Below the pieces are notes generated by a model. The model was given only the letters and a program-made list of their open reading frames with translations, made no database searches and was not told the origin of the DNA. A DNA stretch of 64,000 bases from positions 1 through 64,000 of the forward strand of contig CALPYF020000015.1 of assembly GCA_943327755.2 (NCBI GenBank), read 5' to 3'. A program made the translations under genes and the position numbers. Origin of the DNA: Deinococcus hopiensis KR-140. Lineage in GTDB: Bacteria > Deinococcota > Deinococci > Deinococcales > Deinococcaceae. Below, in pieces: positions 7,087 to 14,604 of the stretch (its first letter is position 1; the number at the start of each line of letters is the position of its first letter).

Positions 7087-8334
7087 TCAGCCCGCCTGCA
7101 CCGCCCGCCGTGCCGGAGGCGTGACGCGCAGGGCCAGCGCGCCCGCCGCGACCGCCAGTACCGCCGAGGCCAGGAACGCCGGGGCGTAGCTGCCCAGCGC
7201 GTCGCGGGTCACGCCGCCCAGCCAGGATGCCAGGGCCGCGCCGACCTGATGCGCGCAGAAGATCCAGCCGTACACCGTGCCGACGTTCGCCCGGCCGAAG
7301 GTGTCGGCGGTCAGCGCGGTGGTGGGCGGCACGGTTGCGATGTAGTCCAGGCCGAACAGTACCGCAAAGAGCGTGAAGGCCGCGCCGGGCGGTACCAGCG
7401 GCAGCAGCGCCAGGCTCAGGCCGCGCACCACGTAGTACGACGCGAGCAGCAGCCGGGGATCCACGCGGTCCGTCAGGTACCCGCTGGCCAGCGTGCCCAC
7501 GAAGTTGAACGCGCCCATGAGGGCCAGCGTGCCCGCCGCGAACGTCGCCCCCAGGCCCAGGTCGCCGCAGTACGCGATGAAGTGCGTGCCGATGATGCCG
7601 TTGCTCGTGAAGCCGCACGCGAAGAACGTGACGCTCAGCAGCCAGAAATCCCGGTGCCGCAGCGCCCGCGCCATCACGCCCGGGTCCGGCACGGGCGGCG
7701 CCGCGGGCGGGGCGTCCGGGGCCGCCACCTCCCCGTCCGGGCGCAGGCCCACGTCCTCCGGGCGGTCGCGCAGCAGTGCAAATAGCAATGGCGCGAGCAG
7801 CAGCGCGGCGCCCGCCACGATCAGCGTCGCCTGCGCCCAGCCCACTGTCTGCGCCCAGTGGGTCAGCAGCGGAATGAACAGCAGCTGCCCCGCGCTCGTC
7901 GCCGCGCCGAACAGCCCCACCACCAGCCCCCGGCGCCGCACGAACCAGCGCGTCGCGACCGTCGCGCCCAGCACGCTCCCCACCAGCCCCGTTCCCAGCC
8001 CACTCAGCAGGCCCCAGGTCAGGTGCAGGCCCAGCGCGCTGCCCACCCGCGTACTCAGCGCGAAACTGACCGCCACGAGCAGCAGGCCCGCGCCCGCCAC
8101 CCGCCTCGGCCCGAAGCGGTCCATCAGGCGGCCCGACAGCGGCGCGGCCAGCCCGAACACCAGCAGGCCCAGGCTGGCCGTCAGCGACAACGTGCCCCGG
8201 CTGAGCCCCAGCGCGTCCTGCATGGGCAGCAGGAACACCCCCGGCGCGCTGCGCGCCCCCGCCGCCAGCAGCAGCGCCAGTACCGTCACCACCACGATCA
8301 CCAGGGGGTACCACCGCGCGCGAGCTGAAAGCAT
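7087..8334 (-). CDS. Major facilitator superfamily transporter
   Basis: A 415-residue inner-membrane transporter with about 12 hydrophobic helices in two halves. The cytoplasmic loop between helices 2 and 3 carries 'GRLMDRFGPRRV', the MFS signature. A hydrophilic linker with Asp/Ala/Pro-rich sequence lies between the halves (about residues 190-225). The overall pattern resembles the oxalate/formate antiporter and monocarboxylate transporter-like branch, but the substrate cannot be assigned. TACACT lies 6 nt before the ATG at 8334, with no ribosome-binding site, pointing to a leaderless mRNA. It has no obvious functional partner nearby. Confidence 0.85.
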   Translation of the reverse strand: MLSARARWYPLVIVVVTVLALLLAAGARSAPGVFLLPMQDALGLSRGTLSLTASLGLLVFGLAAPLSGRLMDRFGPRRVAGAGLLLVAVSFALSTRVGSALGLHLTWGLLSGLGTGLVGSVLGATVATRWFVRRRGLVVGLFGAATSAGQLLFIPLLTHWAQTVGWAQATLIVAGAALLLAPLLFALLRDRPEDVGLRPDGEVAAPDAPPAAPPVPDPGVMARALRHRDFWLLSVTFFACGFTSNGIIGTHFIAYCGDLGLGATFAAGTLALMGAFNFVGTLASGYLTDRVDPRLLLASYYVVRGLSLALLPLVPPGAAFTLFAVLFGLDYIATVPPTTALTADTFGRANVGTVYGWIFCAHQVGAALASWLGGVTRDALGSYAPAFLASAVLAVAAGALALRVTPPARRAVQAG

Positions 8335-8340
8335 GAGCGC

Positions 8341-8346
8341 AGTGTA
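8341..8346 (-). promoter_or_regulatory. -10 box (TACACT), leaderless MFS gene
   Basis: TANNNT hexamer on the minus strand, 6 nt before the ATG at 8334. Confidence 0.5.
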
Positions 8347-8405
8347 GGCCGCGCGGGGGAGGTGGAAAATCGGTACGGCCGATGGTGGCGCGGTGGCGGG
8401 ATCGG

Positions 8406-10223
8406 TCAGGCGTATCCGCGCGCCTGGAGGTCGTACAGCGTGGCGTAGCGCCCGCCGAGGGTCATCAGGTCCTCGTGGCTGCCGCTCTCGACGATCTCGC
8501 CACCGTTCAGGACGACGATCTGGTCGGCGAGGCGCACGGTGGAGAAGCGGTGCGAGATGAGCAGCGTGATGCGTTCCCGGGTCTGGTCACGCAGCGCCTG
8601 GATGGTCTCGAATTCCGCGCGGGCGTCGAGGGCGGCGGTGGGTTCGTCGAACACGAGTACGGACGCGTCGCGGAAGTACAGCCGGGCCAGCGCGAGGCGT
8701 TGCCACTGTCCGCCGGACAGCTGCCGCCCCCCCTGGAACAGGCGCCCGAGCGGGGTGTCCAGACCCTGTGGGAGAGTGCCGACGAACTCGGCCCCGGCGC
8801 GGTCGGTGGCCGCCTCGACGCCCGCCGCGTCGTCCAGGCGGCTGACCTCGGCCAGGGCGACGTTGTCGCGGGCGGTCATCTGGTACTGCCCGAAGTCCTG
8901 GAAGATGATGCTCATCTCCTTCTGCACGCTGCGGGGACTGAACCGCGCGGCGTCCATGCCGTTCAGGAGGATCTGCCCGCCGGTCGGGGCGAACAGCAGC
9001 GTCAGGAGTTTCACGATGGTGGTCTTGCCCGCGCCGTTCTCGCCGACCAGAGCGAGGGCCTCGCCGCGCCGCACGGTGAAGTTCACGCCCCGCAGGACGT
9101 CCCGCTCGGTCAGGGGGTAGCGGAAGCTGACGTCCCGGAACTCGATGGTGTGGATCGGGCCGCTCCAGACCTCCCCGGCGTCGAGGTCGCGGGTGGGGAG
9201 TTCCAGGAACGCGAAGAGGTTGCGCATGTACAGCAGGTTCTGGTAGATGGCGGAAAAGCCGTTCAGCAGGCTGCTGACCGTGCCCTGGATCTGCGTGATG
9301 CCGAGCACGAACACGCTGAAGTCCCCGACGCTGATCTGCCCGTCGGCGGCGCGGCGCAGGATCAGCGCGCTGGCCAGCCCGATCAGCAGCGCACTCATCA
9401 GCCCCGCCCCGAAGCCCCACGCCGAGCGGCGCCGCACCAGCGTGACGAGCTGGCGGCGGAAACCCAGGTAGTACTCGCGCCAGCGGCCCAGCAGGTACCC
9501 CTCGAAGCCGAAGAGGCGCACCTCCTTGACCAGCGCGTCGCTCGTCAGGAGGCTGCCCAGGTAGTTCTGCACGCGCGAGTCGTGCGTCTGGCGGCGCAGC
9601 ATCCGGTAGCCTTCCACCCCGAAGCGGTTGCTGACGATCACGCCGGGAATGCTCGCCAGGATCACCAGCGGCAGCACCCAGGGACCCAGCGTGCTCATCA
9701 GGGCGCCCACCGAGCCCAGCGTCACGACCGCGCCCGCCAGGGACACGAGCTGCGTGGCGACCCCCAGGGGCCGCGAGCCGACCTCGCGCCACGCCTGCTG
9801 GAGGCGGTCGTAGGTGTCGGCGTTCTCGAAGGCCTCGACGCTCAGGGTGGTGGCCTTGTCCAGGATGCGGCGGCTGACCGAGTGCTGCAGGGCGTCCCCG
9901 AGCAGCTGCTGCGAGGCGTTCTGCACGGTGCTGATCAGGTTCCCCACGACAACCAGCGCGACCTGCACGACCAGCAGGGTCAGCAGCGCCCGGTACGTGA
10001 CCTGTCCCTGCGCGGCGCGCGCGACCTCGTCGAGCAGCAGTTTGCCGACGTACAGGTTCGCGGCGGGCAGGGCGCTCCCGGCGAGGCTGGTCGCCGCGTA
10101 CGTCCCGGCGTGCAGCGGGCTGGCCTGCCACACCAGCGCCAGCGTGGCGCGCAGGTCGCGCAGCCGCTCGCGCGGACTGAGTTTCTCGTCGGGCAGGGGG
10201 GGGCGTGGTGCGTCGAACCTCAC
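8406..10223 (-). CDS. ABC exporter, fused permease and ATPase
   Basis: A half-size exporter of about 605 residues that should work as a dimer. The N-terminal membrane domain holds about six helices (residues 25-330). It is followed by an ATPase domain with Walker A GENGAGKTT, Q-loop 'IFQDFGQYQ', signature LSGGQWQRLALAR, Walker B VLVFDEPTAALD and H-loop 'LLISHRFSTV'. The type resembles lipid, peptide or multidrug exporters; the substrate is unknown. The frame stays open to 10328, but the GTG at 10223 (VRFDAPRPPLPDEKL) gives the normal family length and has CATCCT 6 nt upstream, one base off TANNNT. It is divergent from rsgA. Confidence 0.85.
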   Translation of the reverse strand: MRFDAPRPPLPDEKLSPRERLRDLRATLALVWQASPLHAGTYAATSLAGSALPAANLYVGKLLLDEVARAAQGQVTYRALLTLLVVQVALVVVGNLISTVQNASQQLLGDALQHSVSRRILDKATTLSVEAFENADTYDRLQQAWREVGSRPLGVATQLVSLAGAVVTLGSVGALMSTLGPWVLPLVILASIPGVIVSNRFGVEGYRMLRRQTHDSRVQNYLGSLLTSDALVKEVRLFGFEGYLLGRWREYYLGFRRQLVTLVRRRSAWGFGAGLMSALLIGLASALILRRAADGQISVGDFSVFVLGITQIQGTVSSLLNGFSAIYQNLLYMRNLFAFLELPTRDLDAGEVWSGPIHTIEFRDVSFRYPLTERDVLRGVNFTVRRGEALALVGENGAGKTTIVKLLTLLFAPTGGQILLNGMDAARFSPRSVQKEMSIIFQDFGQYQMTARDNVALAEVSRLDDAAGVEAATDRAGAEFVGTLPQGLDTPLGRLFQGGRQLSGGQWQRLALARLYFRDASVLVFDEPTAALDARAEFETIQALRDQTRERITLLISHRFSTVRLADQIVVLNGGEIVESGSHEDLMTLGGRYATLYDLQARGYA

Positions 10224-10345
10224 CGGTACAGGATGCCGCACCGCGCTGGCCCTGTGCGCCCGCCAGGGGGTGGAGGAGGCCTCTGGCCGGACGGCCGGGG
10301 CGGGACAGTGTGCCACCTGACTGGGCACGGGGCGGGCGCAGCGGC

Positions 10346-10351
10346 TACCCT
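10346..10351 (+). promoter_or_regulatory. -10 box (TACCCT) upstream of rsgA micro-ORF
   Basis: TANNNT hexamer ending 7 nt before the ATG of the 14-codon micro-ORF at 10359. Confidence 0.55.
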
Positions 10352-10358
10352 GGGCCGC

Positions 10359-10403
10359 ATGACTGCCTTCCTGCCCGTGCCTGCCCCCCGGAGTGCCCGT
10401 TGA
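10359..10403 (+). CDS. Leaderless micro-ORF (14 aa) overlapping rsgA start
   Basis: ATG to TGA encoding MTAFLPVPAPRSAR. The ATG lies 7 nt after a TACCCT -10 box, so an mRNA would begin at or near it. The TGA (10401-10403) overlaps the rsgA TTG (10400-10402) as TTGA, so ribosomes ending here could restart on rsgA. The alternative is an undetected frameshift that would make this the true N-terminus of RsgA. Confidence 0.5.
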   Translation: MTAFLPVPAPRSAR

Positions 10404-11389
10404 ACGGGCCGGAACTGAACCTCAGCGAGATCGGCTGGACGCCGGAGTTCGAGCAGGCCGCGCAGGAGGTACGGCTCGGCGCGCCCGGCCTGACCCTGCT
10501 GCCGGGGCGGGTGGCGGGGGTTGGGCGCAACACGGCGACCCTCTGGACGCAGGGCGGCGCCCAGGAGTCGGTGTTCGCCGGAACGCTGCGGCAGGCGGAC
10601 GTGACGCCCGTGGTGGGCGACTGGGTGCTGGCCGAGCCGGTGCCGGACGCGCCGCTGCGGGTGCACGCGGTGCTGCCCCGGCGCACCCAGCTGGCCCGCG
10701 CGGTGCAGTCCGGGATGCAGCTGCTCAGCGCGAACGTGGACGTGGTGCTCGTGATGACCGCGCCGGACGGGGACATCGACGAGGCGCGACTGTCGCGGTA
10801 CCTTGAGGCGGTGCGTGCCGGGGGCGCGCGGGCGGCGCTGCTGCTGAACAAGGTGGACCTGACCCGCAGGCCCGAGGCGGTGCTCGCGCAGCTGCGGGCA
10901 CTCGACCCGGCGGTGCCGGTGCTGCCCCTGCGCGCCAGGGAGGGGGAGGGCGTGGCCGAGGTGCGCGCCCTGATCGGTCCAGGTGAGACGGCGGCGCTGA
11001 TCGGGTCGAGCGGGATGGGCAAGAGCACCCTGACGAACGCGCTGCTGGGCCGCGAGGCCGCGCAGACGGGCGAGGTGGGCGCCACCCGCGAGGGGCGGCA
11101 CACGACGACAGCGCGTACGCTGTACCGCCTGCCGGGTGGCGGCGTGCTGGTGGACAATCCGGGTCTGCGGGACATCGAGGTCTGGCGGGAGGACGCGGCG
11201 GCAGGCTTCGAGGACATCGAGGCGCTGGCGGCCGACTGCCGGTTCCGCAAGTGCACGCACGGCAGCGAGCCGGGCTGCGCCGTGCAGCGCGCCGTGGCGC
11301 GCGGCCAGCTCAGCGAGGAGCGGGTGGAGGCATACCGCGCGGCGCAGGGGTTCGCCGCGGGGCGTCTGAAAGCGAAACGCAGGAAGTAG
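10400..11389 (+). CDS. rsgA: Ribosome small-subunit biogenesis GTPase RsgA
   Basis: A 329-residue circularly permuted GTPase that acts late in 30S subunit maturation. An OB-fold N-terminus (to about residue 105) is followed by G4 'LLNKVDLT', then G1 GSSGMGKST, G3 'DNPGLRD', and a C-terminal zinc knuckle with C-x5-C-x-H ('CRFRKCTH') and a later Cys. The G4-before-G1 order is diagnostic. The TTG start at 10400 is preferred because GGAG ends 6 nt upstream and it overlaps the stop of a leaderless micro-ORF. The frame is open further upstream without a usable start. The tail is Lys/Arg-rich, as expected for RNA contact. Confidence 0.92.
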   Translation: MNGPELNLSEIGWTPEFEQAAQEVRLGAPGLTLLPGRVAGVGRNTATLWTQGGAQESVFAGTLRQADVTPVVGDWVLAEPVPDAPLRVHAVLPRRTQLARAVQSGMQLLSANVDVVLVMTAPDGDIDEARLSRYLEAVRAGGARAALLLNKVDLTRRPEAVLAQLRALDPAVPVLPLRAREGEGVAEVRALIGPGETAALIGSSGMGKSTLTNALLGREAAQTGEVGATREGRHTTTARTLYRLPGGGVLVDNPGLRDIEVWREDAAAGFEDIEALAADCRFRKCTHGSEPGCAVQRAVARGQLSEERVEAYRAAQGFAAGRLKAKRRK

Positions 11390-11472
11390 GCAGGGGGGCG
11401 TGGGGTGGCTTCGTACCCCATCCAGCAAGACGTTCGGTATATCCGGACATGACTCCAGGCTGATCTGGACGA

Positions 11473-11492
11473 ACCCAAACGACTGTTTGGGT
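11473..11492 (+). terminator. Hairpin downstream of rsgA
   Basis: A perfect 8-bp stem (11473-11480 with 11485-11492) and a GACT loop, 84 nt after the rsgA stop. There is no T-run. It is the best terminator candidate between rsgA and the protease; the rest of 11390-11654 holds only the protease promoter and leader. Confidence 0.45.
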
Positions 11493-11556
11493 CATCTGAT
11501 CCAGCAGACGTCACGGCTCGTGCGGGGCTCTCATCTGTTCTGGCGTCACGACTCCG

Positions 11557-11562
11557 TATGAT
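11557..11562 (+). promoter_or_regulatory. Candidate -10 box (TATGAT) for the protease gene
   Basis: TATGAT, 92 nt before the protease ATG, with no convincing -35. The implied leader of about 85 nt contains a small CCCGC/GCGGG hairpin, then GGAGG 5 nt before the ATG. Confidence 0.4.
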
Positions 11563-11654
11563 GCCGGAGGTTCCTCACAACACATCCGGCCGCATCCCGC
11601 TCACGCGGGCCGCGTGACCACATTCCACCCCCGAGGCGACCACCGGAGGCCCAC

Positions 11655-12854
<1,200 letters not shown>

Positions 12855-12862
12855 AAGCAGAA

Positions 12863-12899
12863 TTCAGGAGTATTGAAGGGCACCTTCAATACTCCTGAA
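12863..12899 (+). terminator. Long perfect hairpin after the protease gene
   Basis: A perfect 17-bp stem (12863-12879 with 12883-12899) with a 3-nt loop, 8 nt after the protease stop. It lacks a U-tract. It shares the core ATTGAAGG with a second inverted repeat just downstream, so it may be part of a repeat element as well as a transcription end. Confidence 0.6.
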
Positions 12900-12927
12900 C
12901 GAGCGGAGCGAGCACCTGACAACACCA

Positions 12928-12988
12928 GCGGTTGGAAGTGGAATTGAAGGGCGTAGTGTTGGCCCTTCAATGGAACTGGAAACCGCTG
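12928..12988. repeat. Second inverted repeat sharing the ATTGAAGG core
   Basis: Core arms 12943-12952 and 12962-12971 pair perfectly (10 bp). The flanks AGCGGTT (12928-12934) and AACCGCT (12982-12988) pair as an outer stem with mismatched sequence between. It lies between the protease and the end of the convergent LysR gene, and could be that gene's terminator or a small mobile repeat. Confidence 0.5.
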
Positions 12989-13021
12989 TGAGCCAGCGCG
13001 CCCGGATGCCCCTGCCTGCCA

Positions 13022-13906
13022 TCAGGTGGGGGCGTTCAGGTCCTGCGCGGCCAGCAGGAGCGCACCCACCGCCGGGTTGCCCGGATCGGCGCGGGTGACC
13101 AGCCCCACGTCCAGCGTCACGCCGTCTTCGAGCGGCACGAAGCGCACGCCCTCCTGCCGGGGGTTGATCAGGGTCTGCGGCACCAGCGTGACGCCCACGC
13201 CGGCCGCCACGCGCGCCACGACCGCGCTCTCGCTGCCGCCCACGGCGCGGGTGCGCGGCACCAGCCCGAAGGCCATGCACAGCGCCTGCACCTGCTCGGG
13301 CGGCAGGGTCGTCGCGTAGGGCGTGCAGGTCAGCCAGTCCTCCTGCGCCAGTTCCCGCAGGGACAGGCTGGCCCGGGCGGCCAGCGGATGCTCCTGTGGC
13401 AGGGCGGCCAGCAGCGGAATGCTCGCCAGGGGGCGGGCGCGCAGGTCGTCGTGCCAGACGGGCAGCGCCATCAGCCCGGCGTCGAGCTCCCCGGCCAGCA
13501 GGGCCTGCCGCTGGTCCGGGGTGCACAGCTCGGTCACGTCGAGCTGCACGTCCGGGTGCGTGGCCCGCAGGGTGCGCCACAGGCGGGGCAGCAGCGCGGC
13601 CTGCGCCGCCCCCATGTACCCCAGCCGCACGCGGCCCGATTCGCCCTGCGCGGTGCGCCGCGCGAGGCTCGCGGCCTGTTCCAGCTGCGCCAGGATGGCC
13701 TGGGCCTGCGGCAGGAACGCCGCGCCCGCAGCCGTCAGGTCCACCCGGCGGGTCGTGCGGGTCAGCAGGGGCGTGCCGACCTCAGCCTCCAGCGCGCGGA
13801 TGACCCGGCCCAGCGGGGACGCCGCGAGGTTGAGCCGCTCGGCGGCCCGTCCGAAGTGACGTTCCTCGGCCACGGTGATGAATGCCTGAAGATGCCGGAG
13901 ATCCAC
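13022..13906 (-). CDS. LysR-family transcriptional regulator
   Basis: A 294-residue regulator. The N-terminal winged helix-turn-helix (about residues 1-60) reads 'LRHLQAFITVAEERHFGRAAERLN', and a periplasmic-binding-like effector domain (about 90-290) follows. GTG 13906 is chosen over upstream starts because TATAAT lies 6 nt before it, which also means the mRNA is probably leaderless. It is divergent from ohr, with only 81 nt between the two starts, so it is the natural candidate to control ohr. Peroxide-sensing LysR proteins of the OxyR type use a Cys pair; two cysteines are seen here ('ELCTPD', 'ALCMAF') plus one in 'WLTCTPY', not spaced as in OxyR. Confidence 0.88.
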   Translation of the reverse strand: MDLRHLQAFITVAEERHFGRAAERLNLAASPLGRVIRALEAEVGTPLLTRTTRRVDLTAAGAAFLPQAQAILAQLEQAASLARRTAQGESGRVRLGYMGAAQAALLPRLWRTLRATHPDVQLDVTELCTPDQRQALLAGELDAGLMALPVWHDDLRARPLASIPLLAALPQEHPLAARASLSLRELAQEDWLTCTPYATTLPPEQVQALCMAFGLVPRTRAVGGSESAVVARVAAGVGVTLVPQTLINPRQEGVRFVPLEDGVTLDVGLVTRADPGNPAVGALLLAAQDLNAPT

Positions 13907-13912
13907 CCCGGT

Positions 13913-13918
13913 ATTATA
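13913..13918 (-). promoter_or_regulatory. -10 box (TATAAT) of the LysR gene
   Basis: Consensus TATAAT on the minus strand, 6 nt before the GTG at 13906: a leaderless start. Confidence 0.65.
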
Positions 13919-13975
13919 CCGATTCCGGTCGAAATCCATGAAGATTGATGCCTTGAAGCCCGGCAATGCGCGGCG

Positions 13976-13981
13976 TACGAT
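13976..13981 (+). promoter_or_regulatory. -10 box (TACGAT) of ohr
   Basis: TANNNT hexamer, 6 nt before the ohr ATG at 13988. It is back-to-back with the LysR promoter; the 57 nt between the two -10 boxes would hold any shared operator. Confidence 0.6.
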
Positions 13982-13987
13982 TCACGC

Positions 13988-14419
13988 ATGACTGCCACCG
14001 AACCGAAGGTCCTCTTCACCGCCACCTCCGACGTGCAGGGGGGCCGCACCGGCGAGGCCCAGATCGGCCGCGACCGCCTGCCGGTCACCCTGCGCCCCGC
14101 GAACGCCAGCACCCAGGGCGCCGACCCCGAGGAACTGTTCGCCGCCGGGTACGCCTCCTGCTTCCTGAGCGCCCTGCAGAGCGTCGCCCGCCGCGACGGC
14201 GTCACCGTGGGCGGCACGCCCCAGGCCCGCGCGCACGTCAGCCTCCTGCAGGACGCCCAGGGCTACGGCCTGAAGGTCCTCATGCAGGTGTACCTGCCCG
14301 ACACCCCCCTGGACACCGGCGAGGCCCTGCTGCGCGCCGCGCACGCCGTGTGCCCCTACAGCCGCGCCGTCGCCGGCAACGTCCCGGTGGAACTCGAACT
14401 GCACGCCCAGCCCTTCTGA
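13988..14419 (+). CDS. ohr: Organic hydroperoxide resistance protein (Ohr/OsmC family)
   Basis: A 143-residue cytosolic thiol peroxidase that reduces organic and fatty-acid hydroperoxides. The reactive Cys58 (FAAGYASCFL) and resolving Cys122 (AHAVCPYS) are in the Ohr-type context, and the length is normal. Ohr genes are most often paired with a MarR-type OhrR, whereas here the divergent neighbour is a LysR regulator. The ATG lies 6 nt after a TACGAT box, so the mRNA is probably leaderless. A strong hairpin follows 83 nt after the stop. The enzyme would protect against lipid peroxides formed under oxidative or radiation stress. Confidence 0.93.
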   Translation: MTATEPKVLFTATSDVQGGRTGEAQIGRDRLPVTLRPANASTQGADPEELFAAGYASCFLSALQSVARRDGVTVGGTPQARAHVSLLQDAQGYGLKVLMQVYLPDTPLDTGEALLRAAHAVCPYSRAVAGNVPVELELHAQPF

Positions 14420-14502
14420 CCCCGCAGCCGGTCCTCCACTGAGGGGACCCGGGCGCCCCAGATCCCCGCTGATCAGCCCGGACTACCGACGAAGTGCAGC
14501 CC

Positions 14503-14535
14503 AGCGTCACGCCTCCAGAACGGGGGCGTGACGCT
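14503..14535. terminator. Bidirectional terminator between ohr and the histidine kinase
   Basis: A perfect 11-bp stem (14503-14513 with 14525-14535) and 11-nt loop, between two convergent genes. Confidence 0.65.
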
Positions 14536-14604
14536 TGCCTGTGCCCTGGCCAGTCTCGACACTGGAAAGTCGCGGCAGTCCAGCACCCGGCGGGTGTCAT
14601 GAAG

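Noticed and set aside
10205..10399. An upstream extension of RsgA in the same frame
   Set aside because: No plausible start with a ribosome-binding site, non-family sequence, and overlap with the ABC exporter's 5' end.
11437..11456. A third copy of the AT-rich 20-bp repeat
   Set aside because: Only TATATCC and ACA match, too little to distinguish from chance.
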